In this document: piece after piece, positions 26,003 through 33,302 of the stretch
How positions within the stretch are numbered: the first letter of the stretch is position 1
Layout of the letters: the number at the start of each line of letters is the position of its first letter
Assembly: GCA_021807225.1 (NCBI GenBank)
Contig: JAKAPI010000002.1
Location: 62,001-126,000 of the forward strand
Source of the DNA: an archaeon
Lineage (GTDB): Archaea; Thermoproteota; Nitrososphaeria; Nitrososphaerales; UBA183
Direction: 5' to 3'
DNA length: 64,000 nt
Translations under genes and position numbers: made by a program
Notes under the pieces: generated by a model
The model's input: the letters and a program-made list of their open reading frames with translations, nothing else
Database searches by the model: none
What the model was told of the DNA's origin: nothing

Positions 26003-26844
26003 CTCTGCCTCTCCTCCAGCTCTCTTGCGAGCTCCGCCGGGCTCAGCAGCTGCCCGCTCGTGGCGAGCCCATCGTGCGCCAGCATCTTCTGCAGCTTCGT
26101 CACCGAAGGGGCCGCGACCCCGTAGCGCTCTGCCTCTTCCCCGAAAAGGACGTCTCTTGGGGTCCCCTCGAGGACCTTCTTCCCCTCGCTCATCACCACG
26201 AGCCTGTCCGCGACTTTCACGAGCAGGTCTAGGCGGTGCTCGACCACGACGAAGGTCGTCCCCAACTCCTTCCTCAACCCCGCGACGAGGGCCACCAGGT
26301 CCCCGGCGGTCTTGGGGTCGAGCAGGGACGTGGGCTCGTCGAGTATGACCAGCCTCGGCCTCATCGCAAGGACCCCCGCCAGTGCGACCCTCTGCTTCTG
26401 GCCGTCGGAGAGCTCGTGCGGGGCCCTCTGCGCAAGGCCTGCAATCCCGAGCAGCCGGAGGGCCTCGTCCACCCGGCCGCGCATCTCTTCCCTCGGGACC
26501 CCGATGTTCTCGAGGCCGAAGGCGACGTCCCTCTCGACAGTGAACATGAAGATCTGGTTCTCGGGGTTCTGGAACAGGAACCCGACCTTCTGGGAGAGGT
26601 CGCGCATGTCGGTGCCCTTCACGCTCGCCCCGGCGACCTTCACCTCGCCCGCGTAGTCTCCGCTGTACATGTGAGGGATCAGCCCGTTGACCGCCCTGAG
26701 GAGGGTGCTCTTGCCGCACCCGGACGGCCCTGCCAGGACGACGATTTCCCCCTCAGGGACATGGAGGTCGAAGTGCGACACAGCCTCCTTCGGGGCCTCG
26801 GGGTAGCGGAAGCTCAGCCCCTCGATGTCCAGTATGTTCGTCAG
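25999..26844 (-). CDS. ecfA1: ECF transporter ATPase (EcfA1-like); start codon uncertain
   Basis: This ABC ATPase has Walker A GPSGCGKST, Q-loop FQNPENQIF, signature LSDGQKQR, Walker B LVILDEPTSLLD and H-loop VVEHRLDLL. The ABC domain begins at ILDIEGLSFRYPEAP, encoded from about 26835. The only canonical in-frame starts (ATG 26934, ATG 26952) lie deep in the preceding S-component gene and would add ~30 unconserved residues. CTG at 26844 (or 26832) fits the domain start and has GGAGG about 10 nt before it. The CTG start is inferred; ATG 26934 remains the conventional choice. Confidence 0.88.
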   Translation of the reverse strand: MTNILDIEGLSFRYPEAPKEAVSHFDLHVPEGEIVVLAGPSGCGKSTLLRAVNGLIPHMYSGDYAGEVKVAGASVKGTDMRDLSQKVGFLFQNPENQIFMFTVERDVAFGLENIGVPREEMRGRVDEALRLLGIAGLAQRAPHELSDGQKQRVALAGVLAMRPRLVILDEPTSLLDPKTAGDLVALVAGLRKELGTTFVVVEHRLDLLVKVADRLVVMSEGKKVLEGTPRDVLFGEEAERYGVAAPSVTKLQKMLAHDGLATSGQLLSPAELARELEERQR

Positions 26845-26863
26845 CTCCGACCACCCTCCGGTC

Positions 26864-27445
26864 TCAGGGCGCCCGGTTCTCCCCCGGACTGGCGATGGCT
26901 CCTGACCTGGCCAGGACCGCCCGTCTGATGCCATATGCCGCGGGGATGACATAGAGCGCCACGGTGGCGTTGAAGACGGCGATCAGGACCAGGAGCCCAG
27001 GCACCTCGGCCTGGGTCACACCGAAGCTGCCGAACCCTACCGGGTACGGCTGCGCGAGGACGAGCCCGTTGACCACGGTCATCACCGCAGTCCGCACCAA
27101 AGCTCCGAGGGCGGTCGCCGCGACGACGAGGAGCGCAGTGTTCCGCCCCCGGGCGAGGCGCTGCGCAGCCAGGACCCCGGCGAACATGGAGACCTCGGCG
27201 ATCAGGTTGTAGATCGGCCCCGTGGGCAGGCCCCCCGGGTTGATGAACTCCAGCGCCACCCCATTCAGAGCCGCGACGGCGACCCCTCCACCGAAGCCGA
27301 GGTACAGCATCGCGACCAGCACCGGCACCTCCCAGACACCGTAGAGGAGGAACCCTGCGTAGGGTGCGGGGATCGACGGCCCGTTGAGGACGACGGCGAG
27401 GGCGGTGAAGAGCGCCACCAGGCTCACCCACCTCGTTCTTCTCAT
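26864..27445 (-). CDS. ECF transporter S component, probably riboflavin-specific (RibU-type)
   Basis: This 193-residue protein has about six TM helices and Ala/Gly-rich helix packing, typical of S components. No riboflavin signature can be proven by eye. The assignment rests on context: it is divergent from an RbkR-like riboflavin kinase/regulator, with a perfect palindrome in the 57-nt promoter region, and ECF-RibU operons are known RbkR targets in archaea. TTCTTTTAACGC (27463-27474; TTAAAAG on the minus strand) is the TATA-like element about 24 nt upstream. It starts the operon ribU-ecfA1-ecfA2-ecfT-xpf-npdG-LLM. Queuosine or biotin specificity is a possible alternative. Confidence 0.75.
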   Translation of the reverse strand: MRRTRWVSLVALFTALAVVLNGPSIPAPYAGFLLYGVWEVPVLVAMLYLGFGGGVAVAALNGVALEFINPGGLPTGPIYNLIAEVSMFAGVLAAQRLARGRNTALLVVAATALGALVRTAVMTVVNGLVLAQPYPVGFGSFGVTQAEVPGLLVLIAVFNATVALYVIPAAYGIRRAVLARSGAIASPGENRAP

Positions 27446-27478
27446 GGAGCCGCCGACCCCGGTATTCTTTTAACGCTT

Positions 27479-27490
27479 TGGTAGCTACCA
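27479..27490. promoter_or_regulatory. palindromic operator, probable RbkR site
   Basis: TGGTAGCTACCA is a perfect 12-bp palindrome lying between the divergent S-component and riboflavin kinase/regulator starts. It directly abuts the TATA box of the transporter operon, and a partial half-site repeat (GGTAAC) follows at 27491-27496. Confidence 0.65.
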
Positions 27491-27502
27491 GGTAACTTGT
27501 AG

Positions 27503-28210
27503 ATGGTGAAAGCGAAGCCGAGCGCCGAGATGCTGACTACCCTGCTGCACCTGGTCAGGCTGGGGGCCGTACGGTCGTTCTCGGTGGTGTCGTCGGGGAG
27601 GCTCGGAGACTCGCTCGGGGTCAGCCAGCAGGCCGCGTCCCTCAGGCTCAGGGGGCTCGAAGCCGCCGGCCTCGTCGAGAGGGCCCAGTCGGGGCGGAGC
27701 CTTGCGGTGAGGCTGACGGACGCCGGCCTCGACCTGGTCGAAGCCTTCATGGCAGACACTGCGGCCAACCTCGAGAAGGGCAGGAGCACCCTCGTCTTCA
27801 GAGGCACCCTCTTCACCGGGATGAAGGAGGGCGGCTACTACGTCTCGCTCGAGGGGTACGCGGGGGGCTTCTCAGGGGCTCTCGGCTTCAAGCCGTTCCC
27901 CGGGACCCTCAATCTGAGGCTGACAAACCAGGCGATGATCGACCAGCGCCGGAGGCTCGACCTGATGAAAGGCATCGAGATCCCCGGGTTCAACGACGCG
28001 AGGAGGTCGTTCGGACCGGTCAAGTGCTTCAGGGCGAAGGTCGCCGGCAGGCTCCCCGGCGCCGCACTCGCCATCGACAGGACGCACTACGACAGCTCCG
28101 TGCTGGAAGTAATCAGCCCGGTCAACATCAGACGGGCTCTCGCCCTGAAGGATGGCGATGAGTGCTCGGTCACCGTCTACCTGGGCGAAGGTTGGGCGCG
28201 TCGACGGTGA
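27503..28210 (+). CDS. rbkR: RbkR: wHTH regulator fused to CTP-dependent riboflavin kinase
   Basis: The 235-residue two-domain protein has an N-terminal winged helix (about 1-80, SVVSSGRLGDSLGVSQQAASLRL as recognition region). A C-terminal archaeal riboflavin kinase domain (about 95-225) shows GTLFTGMKEGGYYV, the conserved FPGTLNLRL, and ISPVNIRRALALKDGD. The kinase uses CTP to make FMN; RbkR proteins repress or activate riboflavin biosynthesis and uptake genes. It faces the ECF operon across a palindromic operator. Its last 41 nt overlap, antisense, the 3' end of a second riboflavin kinase. Confidence 0.9.
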   Translation: MVKAKPSAEMLTTLLHLVRLGAVRSFSVVSSGRLGDSLGVSQQAASLRLRGLEAAGLVERAQSGRSLAVRLTDAGLDLVEAFMADTAANLEKGRSTLVFRGTLFTGMKEGGYYVSLEGYAGGFSGALGFKPFPGTLNLRLTNQAMIDQRRRLDLMKGIEIPGFNDARRSFGPVKCFRAKVAGRLPGAALAIDRTHYDSSVLEVISPVNIRRALALKDGDECSVTVYLGEGWARRR

Positions 28211-28592
28211 ATGAGACGACGTCCCCGTCCTTGAGGCCGAGCTTTCCTCTGAGATACGTCGGCGATATCAGCTCCGCCACCGTGTCGTTATAGAAAGTCA
28301 CGTCGATGAAGAGCAGCGTCACCCGCTCCCCCCTCAGCTCACCATCGAAGCAGACCAGAGAGCTGAACGACTCTCCCCCCAGAGAGAACCCACCTACCTT
28401 CGTCCCGTCGCCCGACCTAAGCTCCTTCAGCTGCCGGACCATATCCTCCTCTTCCAACTTGAGGTTCAGCGTCCCAGGGTACGGGGTGTACCCCAGGCGC
28501 TCCCTGAACCTCCTCTGGTACTCAGGGTGCCCCACGTAGTATCTCCCCTTCCCCATCCCGCTGAACACCCTCCCCGTGACCGTCAGTCTCAA
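28170..28592 (-). CDS. ribK: second archaeal CTP-dependent riboflavin kinase (kinase domain only)
   Basis: This 140-residue protein is the stand-alone riboflavin kinase domain: TVTGRVFSGMGKGRYYVGH, PYPGTLNLKL, and LISPTYLRGKLGLKDGDVV. TTG 28592 is preferred because the domain begins there and the AT-rich TTTTTATC (28617-28625) is about 29 nt upstream on this strand; the longer frame upstream runs into the neighbouring gene. With RbkR it forms a convergent pair whose 3' ends overlap by 41 nt. One may supply FMN while the other mainly senses it; that division is inference. Confidence 0.85.
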   Translation of the reverse strand: MRLTVTGRVFSGMGKGRYYVGHPEYQRRFRERLGYTPYPGTLNLKLEEEDMVRQLKELRSGDGTKVGGFSLGGESFSSLVCFDGELRGERVTLLFIDVTFYNDTVAELISPTYLRGKLGLKDGDVVSFTVDAPNLRPGRR

Positions 28593-28616
28593 CGCGAGGG
28601 CGCCGGCCGGGGGGAC

Positions 28617-28625
28617 GATAAAAAG
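28617..28625. promoter_or_regulatory. bidirectional TATA-like element
   Basis: GATAAAAAG lies about 24 nt before the ATG of the Nudix gene on the plus strand and about 29 nt before the TTG of ribK on the minus strand. It appears to serve both divergent leaderless transcripts. Confidence 0.5.
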
Positions 28626-28644
28626 GGCGATTGGCTTATCTAGA

Positions 28645-29202
28645 ATGCCCGCCACGACGGCTCCCGGCTTGGCCAAACAGGAGATACTGATACTGGTGGA
28701 CGACAACGACAACCAGATTGGCACAGACACTCGCGAGAACTGCCACGCGGGGAAAGGAAAGCGCCACAGGGCATACACCGCCTTCATCTTTCACAAGGGC
28801 AAGATGGTGCTGCAGCAGCGGAGCTCCAAGAAGCTGCTCTGGCCGGGGGCCTGGGACGTCTCCTTCACCAGCCACGTCTATCCGGGCGAGACGTACCAGC
28901 AGGCAGCTTCGCGCAGGGCCCTTGAGGAGCTAGGCGCTAAAGTGGGCCCCTTGTCCGACGTCCACTCCTTCGTCTACTTCGCGCCCCAGGGGGCGAACGC
29001 GGAGAACGAGTTCTGTCGCGTCCTCGTGGGCGACTTCGACGGGAATGTCACCCCTAACCGCGACGAGATGATGGCCGTGAAGTGGGCTCGCGTCGCCGAG
29101 GTGGCAGGCGACCTCCGGGCGCATCCCGACTCCTACACCCCTTGGTTCAGGCTGTCGTTCGAGGGTTTCCTCAAGAGCGAGGCTTCGCGCCGCTATTCTT
29201 AG
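28645..29202 (+). CDS. type I IPP isomerase-like Nudix protein lacking the catalytic Cys
   Basis: This 185-residue protein aligns by eye with type I isopentenyl-diphosphate isomerase. Metal ligands appear conserved: H34 and H41 (spacing of seven, as in E. coli H25/H32), H77 in TSHV, and E-N-E in AENEFC. The catalytic Cys67 of E. coli (VCGHP) is replaced by Thr75 (FTSHV). The protonation/deprotonation chemistry may therefore not run as in Idi1, and a YfcD-like Nudix hydrolase role is possible. ATG 28645 begins the family-like part and is 24 nt from a TATA box. Its last 4 nt overlap the DHH gene's 3' end. Confidence 0.75.
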   Translation: MPATTAPGLAKQEILILVDDNDNQIGTDTRENCHAGKGKRHRAYTAFIFHKGKMVLQQRSSKKLLWPGAWDVSFTSHVYPGETYQQAASRRALEELGAKVGPLSDVHSFVYFAPQGANAENEFCRVLVGDFDGNVTPNRDEMMAVKWARVAEVAGDLRAHPDSYTPWFRLSFEGFLKSEASRRYS

Positions 29203-30206
29203 TCGATCTTCTTCAGTTCGCTCAGCAGCTCTTCGACCCTCTTCAGGGTCGCGGACATCGTCTCATCCTCGCCCGCCGACGTCGAAAACGAAGCCGCGGT
29301 CGAGTGGCCCCCGCCGTGCCCCCCCAGCCTCTTGGCCATCTCCTCCGCCACCTGGGTCCCGAGCTTGACCCCGGCCAGATCCATGAAGCGCTGGGTCGCC
29401 CTCAGACTCACCCTCGTCTCGCCCTCGGTCTCCCCGGCGACCAGAGCCAGGTCAGCCCCGAGATACACTAGGGACCTGGCGACGTGGGCCTGGAAGGAGC
29501 CGACGAGGCTAGTGGCCACCACCCACCTCCCGGCCCTGTAGATCTTGATCCTCTGCGCCCCCTTCAGCTTCGCCATCACCTCACCGATGTCCGGTTCGCC
29601 CCTCAGGTCCTTCCTCGCCGACGCCAGGTCTGCGCCGAGCCCGATGAGGCTGACCGCCGCCCTCAGCCCGCCCTCGCCCGCGATGGCGAGGTGCGAAGAG
29701 TCGAAGAGGATCGCCTCTAGGAGCGCCTGGGACGTCATGCTGTCCGGTTTGACCCCCTTGGCTTCGAAGAGCGAGTATACGACCTCTGCCGCGGAGGTGG
29801 CCGACTCGTCCACCAGCACCCTGTCGTACAGCCCCGAGCTCCTGAGGGGGTGGTGGTCCACCAGGACCTTGACCCCGCCCGCACCGGCGAGCCTCTCCTT
29901 CCATTCGTTCAGGAGCTCCTCGTCCCCCACGTCGACGGCCACATAGACGTCGTAGTCCTTGGCGGTCCCGCCGCTCGCGATCTTGTGGGAGAACTTCGAG
30001 CTCAGCTTCGTGGTGAGGGTGGTCATCCCCCCTGGGGTCACTATCTCCACCTCGCAGTCTGGCGCCAGCGCCCTGAACAGCGACGAAAGGGCGTAGGCTG
30101 AGAGGTATGCGTCTGCATCCGCGTTCCTGTGACAGATCACCGCCGCCCTGCCGAGGCGTTCGGTCTCTAAGAACGGAAATGCCTTCAGGTCCGATTCATT
30201 GGCCAA
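29199..30206 (-). CDS. DHH-family phosphoesterase
   Basis: This 335-residue protein has the four DHH-domain motifs: ICHRNADADA (24-33), VAVDVGDEE, VLVDHHPLR (DHH about residue 118) and a later SAAEVV/Asp region. It ends in a DHHA1-like domain with the glycine-rich GGHGGGHSTAAS. Such proteins hydrolyse nanoRNA, pAp, cyclic dinucleotides or ssDNA (RecJ/GAN). The Gly/His-rich DHHA1 favours an NrnA- or GAN-like exonuclease, without deciding between them. It follows prefoldin beta by 13 nt and starts with TTG, as the last gene of the ribosome/exosome cluster. Confidence 0.85.
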   Translation of the reverse strand: MANESDLKAFPFLETERLGRAAVICHRNADADAYLSAYALSSLFRALAPDCEVEIVTPGGMTTLTTKLSSKFSHKIASGGTAKDYDVYVAVDVGDEELLNEWKERLAGAGGVKVLVDHHPLRSSGLYDRVLVDESATSAAEVVYSLFEAKGVKPDSMTSQALLEAILFDSSHLAIAGEGGLRAAVSLIGLGADLASARKDLRGEPDIGEVMAKLKGAQRIKIYRAGRWVVATSLVGSFQAHVARSLVYLGADLALVAGETEGETRVSLRATQRFMDLAGVKLGTQVAEEMAKRLGGHGGGHSTAASFSTSAGEDETMSATLKRVEELLSELKKID

Positions 30207-30219
30207 GTGTCGCCACGGG

Positions 30220-30600
30220 TCACGCGTCGCCGGGCGGCTGAGCCGGCTGCGGCCTGCTCTTCACAGACTCGTCGATCTTGGTCTGCAGGTCCTTGAGGCT
30301 CTCCCTGAACCTTGACTCCTGCTTCGCCAGGACCATCTTCCTCGTGTTGGCGAGCTCCTTCTTCTCGTTGAGCTCCTTCACCACCTCATCCTTCTTCACC
30401 CTGACGAGCAGATTCCCTGCGAATTTGTAGACCGCCTCCGAGTCAGACGCTTTGACCAGTTCCTCGAGGGCCTTCTCAGTCTCGCTCAGCTCCAGCTCCA
30501 CCTGTTGCTTCTGCGCGAGCACGGCCTGCAGGTTCTGCTGGGCCTGGTCGTACCTCGCGAGCTGCTCCCTGAGAAGAGGCGGTAGCTCCGGCTGGCTCAA
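30220..30600 (-). CDS. pfdB: prefoldin beta subunit
   Basis: This 126-residue protein is nearly all coiled coil: two long helices (about 8-55 and 70-115) joined by the beta-hairpin region VYKFAGNLLVRVKKDEV, the classic beta-prefoldin arrangement. Prefoldin hexamers capture unfolded proteins and hand them to the thermosome. The start is TTG, directly after the Pcc1-like stop. A Pro/Gln-rich tail ends the protein. Confidence 0.92.
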   Translation of the reverse strand: MSQPELPPLLREQLARYDQAQQNLQAVLAQKQQVELELSETEKALEELVKASDSEAVYKFAGNLLVRVKKDEVVKELNEKKELANTRKMVLAKQESRFRESLKDLQTKIDESVKSRPQPAQPPGDA

Positions 30601-30602
30601 TC

Positions 30603-30863
30603 TTAGAATTCGCGACTCTGGTCTCTACTTAAAGCCTTTCGAGTTTCAGGCTGCCGTCTTATTGTTTCAAGGACCCCCTTCGCCCTGTCGGCGACCTCTT
30701 CGGGGCGTTCCCCTTCGATTCTCAACTCGCAGTTTCCCCGGCGGAAGGTCGCGGACGGAATGGCCTCTTTGATCTTGGCTCTGAGATCCTTGTCCGCCCT
30801 GAAGACTAACTTCAGCGCCACGGACTCTACGGGCCTATCTTGCCTTCGCCTGGGCGAGGTCAA
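30603..30863 (-). CDS. Pcc1-like KEOPS complex subunit
   Basis: This short protein has the Pcc1 pattern: a strand (SVALKLVF), helix (DKDLRAKIKEAIPS), two strands around CELRIEGERPEEVADRAKGVLETI. Pcc1 dimerises the KEOPS complex, which makes t6A37 on tRNAs. The ATG at 30863 overlaps the L37Ae 3' end by 29 nt; GTG 30821 would give a more usual N-terminus of 73 residues and may be the real start. The position L37Ae-Pcc1-prefoldin matches many archaeal genomes. Confidence 0.75.
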   Translation of the reverse strand: MTSPRRRQDRPVESVALKLVFRADKDLRAKIKEAIPSATFRRGNCELRIEGERPEEVADRAKGVLETIRRQPETRKALSRDQSREF

Positions 30864-31059
30864 AGGCGCCGCCGGCCACCGTATAGCCGCATGACTTGCA
30901 CTTCCAGATGCCGGACGACGTCCTGCTCAGCCTCATGCTCGAACACGCGGGGCACTCTCTGGCGGCCTTCAGCGTGCGGAAGACTCTAGCGTACCTCTTC
31001 CTGAGCGTACCGCCGTACTTCGCGCCTAGGCCCTTTACGTTCTCTCTGGCCTTCGGCAC
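30835..31059 (-). CDS. rpl37ae: 50S ribosomal protein L37Ae (eL43)
   Basis: This 74-residue zinc-ribbon ribosomal protein has a basic N-terminus (KGLGAKYGGTLRKRYARVFR) followed by two zinc knuckles, CPAC and CKSC, 18 residues apart. It ends in the conserved AGGAFDLAQA-like helix. It overlaps the Rrp42 stop by 1 nt, in the usual archaeal exosome cluster order. Confidence 0.96.
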   Translation of the reverse strand: MPKARENVKGLGAKYGGTLRKRYARVFRTLKAARECPACSSMRLSRTSSGIWKCKSCGYTVAGGAFDLAQAKAR

Positions 31060-31871
31060 TACTTCGTCGCCTCTATGATCTTGGCCCGGATCTCTTTCCC
31101 GAGTCTGATGGACGTGTCCACGGCCTGGAGCACCTGGGCGGGGGTTATGCTGTCCGCCTCTCCCTTCTGGGAGGCACAGACGTTGCCGCCGTCCTCGGTC
31201 GTGATGGTTATCCTCATGTCCATGGATGCTTCTTCCTCGGTGTTGGGGTCGACAACGACCCTGTCGCCGATCCTGGCGAAGGTCACGGAGACCGGGGTCT
31301 TCTCGACCGGGACTGGCACCAGCTGGTCGGTGGCCACTGCCTTGTCGTCCTTGACCACGTACTTCTTCATGGTCGCGGTCCTGAGCGCGGCGACGACCGC
31401 GTAGCTCGTCGCGTCGAAGAGGTTCCCGTCGACGTTCATGATGTTACAGTCAACGAACACGGCGATGACCGTCTTGCCGCTCACAAGGTTGAGCTTCCCG
31501 AGGTCAACCATCTTGGACTCTCGTATCCCCCTGTCGACCACCCTGGCGAGCTCTATGGCCTCCTCGCTGGGGGGCCCCGGCTCGGCGAAGGGCGACGACA
31601 GCGGGAGTATCTCAGCGTTGACCATCAGGATCCCCTTGTCAGGCGTGTCCGGGAACGGTATCCCGGTGGCTATCTTGACCCCTGCGATGACCTGGGTGTT
31701 CCCCAGGAACACCCTGGCGGACCCGTTCGCCTTCGGGATGACTCCTGTCTCTATCTTCAGCTCCCTGTGCTGGTCAAAGGCGCGGTCGTCCATGCGCTTC
31801 CCCGCCGCCAGCATCTGCACCATCTGCGCCTTGCGGATGGTCTCCACCACGTAATTCTTCTTCATCGACAT
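31059..31871 (-). CDS. rrp42: exosome complex subunit Rrp42
   Basis: This 270-residue RNase PH-fold protein is the catalytically silent partner in the Rrp41-Rrp42 hexameric ring. Family signatures include DDRAFDQHRELKIETGV, ANGSARVFLGNTQVIAGVK and FVDCNIMNVDGNLFDATSYA. Rrp42 contributes to RNA binding but not phosphorolysis. It directly follows Rrp41 and ends overlapping L37Ae. Confidence 0.95.
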   Translation of the reverse strand: MSMKKNYVVETIRKAQMVQMLAAGKRMDDRAFDQHRELKIETGVIPKANGSARVFLGNTQVIAGVKIATGIPFPDTPDKGILMVNAEILPLSSPFAEPGPPSEEAIELARVVDRGIRESKMVDLGKLNLVSGKTVIAVFVDCNIMNVDGNLFDATSYAVVAALRTATMKKYVVKDDKAVATDQLVPVPVEKTPVSVTFARIGDRVVVDPNTEEEASMDMRITITTEDGGNVCASQKGEADSITPAQVLQAVDTSIRLGKEIRAKIIEATK

Positions 31872-32627
31872 CTACTCGGCCCCCTCCTCGACTTCCGACG
31901 TCGTCGCTTCGCCGCCGAAGAACCTGCTGTTGAGCGCGGCCCGCTGCATCGCGTTGACCTGCCTCCCCTTCTCTATTGCCAGCTCGAACGCCTTCTGGAA
32001 CTGCTCTCTGGTGTAGATCCCGTCGACCTGGAGCAGCGTCACCTTGCCCAGGGTGGGCATTATCGCCACCGGCATGTCTCCGCTCCCTTCCTTGTCCTCC
32101 GTGTCGTCGAGGTCCGCGACTACCTGGTCGTTCACGATGCCGCACGAGCATCCGACCACCAAGTCCCTCATGTTGATACCGGCGTCGGCCAGCGCCAGCG
32201 AGGCCGCGGTTATGCCCGCAACCCTGGACCCGCCGTCCGACTGGAGCACTTCGACCCAGACCTCTATAGCCGTCCTGGGGTAGTCCTCGACGATGACCGC
32301 CGGCTGGAGCGCCTCTCTGATGACTTTGGATATCTCGATCTCTCTCCTCGACGGGGCCGGGTTCTTCCTTTCGTCCACCGAGAACGGCGCCATGTGGTAC
32401 CGGCACCTAAGAAGGGCCCTGTCGGAGAGCACCTGGTGCTTCGGGTGCACTTCCTTCGGCCCGTACACGGCAGCCATTATCTTGTTCTTGCCCCACTCGA
32501 TGTAAGCCGAACCGTCGGCGTTCTTCATCAGCCCCACCTGTATGCTGATGGGCCTCAGCTCGTCCCACTTCCTGCCGTCCCGCCTCTTGCCTGCCTCGTC
32601 GATGAGCTTGGTCTTGCCTTCACCCAA
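31872..32627 (-). CDS. rrp41: exosome complex exonuclease Rrp41
   Basis: This 251-residue RNase PH-type 3'-5' exoribonuclease is the active subunit of the archaeal exosome ring. Conserved segments include DGRKWDELRPI, GSAYIEWGKNKIMAAVYGPKE, the phosphate-binding SDGGSRVAGITAASLALADAG and DLDDTEDKEGSGDMPVAIMP with the catalytic Asp. It overlaps the Rrp4 3' end by 8 nt and is followed without spacing by Rrp42. It probably shares one transcript from the proteasome/SBDS promoter. Confidence 0.96.
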   Translation of the reverse strand: MGEGKTKLIDEAGKRRDGRKWDELRPISIQVGLMKNADGSAYIEWGKNKIMAAVYGPKEVHPKHQVLSDRALLRCRYHMAPFSVDERKNPAPSRREIEISKVIREALQPAVIVEDYPRTAIEVWVEVLQSDGGSRVAGITAASLALADAGINMRDLVVGCSCGIVNDQVVADLDDTEDKEGSGDMPVAIMPTLGKVTLLQVDGIYTREQFQKAFELAIEKGRQVNAMQRAALNSRFFGGEATTSEVEEGAE

Positions 32628-33300
32628 CTTGGGTCCCTCCCAGATACGCGTCCACCCTCGTCATCAGGTCGGCCGCGTGGGTCTCCTCTTCCACGATCTT
32701 GACCGCCTTCGCCGCCCTGACCACACCTTCGGGGGTGCCGTTGATCACGACGGACCCGTTCTGGCCCACCCTGATGTCGCATCCCGTCTTTTCGCTGATT
32801 AAGTTGATCATCGAACCTCTCTTCCCAATTAGTCGGGGCACCTTCGTTGGTGATATCTTAACGATTTCCCCCGAGTCGATTTTACCGTAGCCTTCGCCCC
32901 TGATGCTGAGCTGTGGGTCCCTGGACCTCTCGAACGACTCGATCCGGCACCCGATGATGTCGCCGACCCTGAACTTGCTCGAAAGGTCGTGGGTCGAGGG
33001 CGAGAACTCGCGTCCGAAGACGAAGGATGCTGGAAGGAACCCGTCGAAGCACGAGTTGATGTCGATGACCCAGCCGAACCCGTTGATGTCGACCACCTTG
33101 CCTATCACCTCGTCGTCGGTCCGGGGCAGATACGGCCCGGTGAGAGGGTTGAGCTTGACCCCGTCCCCGCCGACCTCGGCGAGCCCCACCCTGAGGGCGA
33201 TGAGCTCGTCTCCCCGCTTCTCGATGTAGCTCCCGTACCTGAGGTTCCCCTTGGCTATGACGTCCCCGGGAATCACCTGTTTTCTTTGTATCATTGGCAT
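32620..33300 (-). CDS. rrp4: exosome RNA-binding subunit Rrp4
   Basis: The 226-residue cap protein has three parts: an N-terminal domain starting KQVIPGDVIAKG, an S1 domain (EVIGKVVDINGFGWVIDINS) and a KH domain with GKRGSMINLI. Rrp4 forms the trimeric cap that feeds RNA into the Rrp41/42 ring. It lies 2 nt after the SBDS stop. An alternative ATG at codon 3 is possible. Confidence 0.95.
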   Translation of the reverse strand: MPMIQRKQVIPGDVIAKGNLRYGSYIEKRGDELIALRVGLAEVGGDGVKLNPLTGPYLPRTDDEVIGKVVDINGFGWVIDINSCFDGFLPASFVFGREFSPSTHDLSSKFRVGDIIGCRIESFERSRDPQLSIRGEGYGKIDSGEIVKISPTKVPRLIGKRGSMINLISEKTGCDIRVGQNGSVVINGTPEGVVRAAKAVKIVEEETHAADLMTRVDAYLGGTQVG

Positions 33301-33302
33301 TT

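Noticed and set aside
27446..27502. FMN riboswitch in front of the ECF operon
   Set aside because: The spacer is 57 nt, too short for the RFN element, and control by RbkR explains the site.
31767..32702. 300-codon frame antisense to the exosome genes
   Set aside because: Rrp41 and Rrp42 are unmistakable on the minus strand; the plus-strand translation has no domain pattern.
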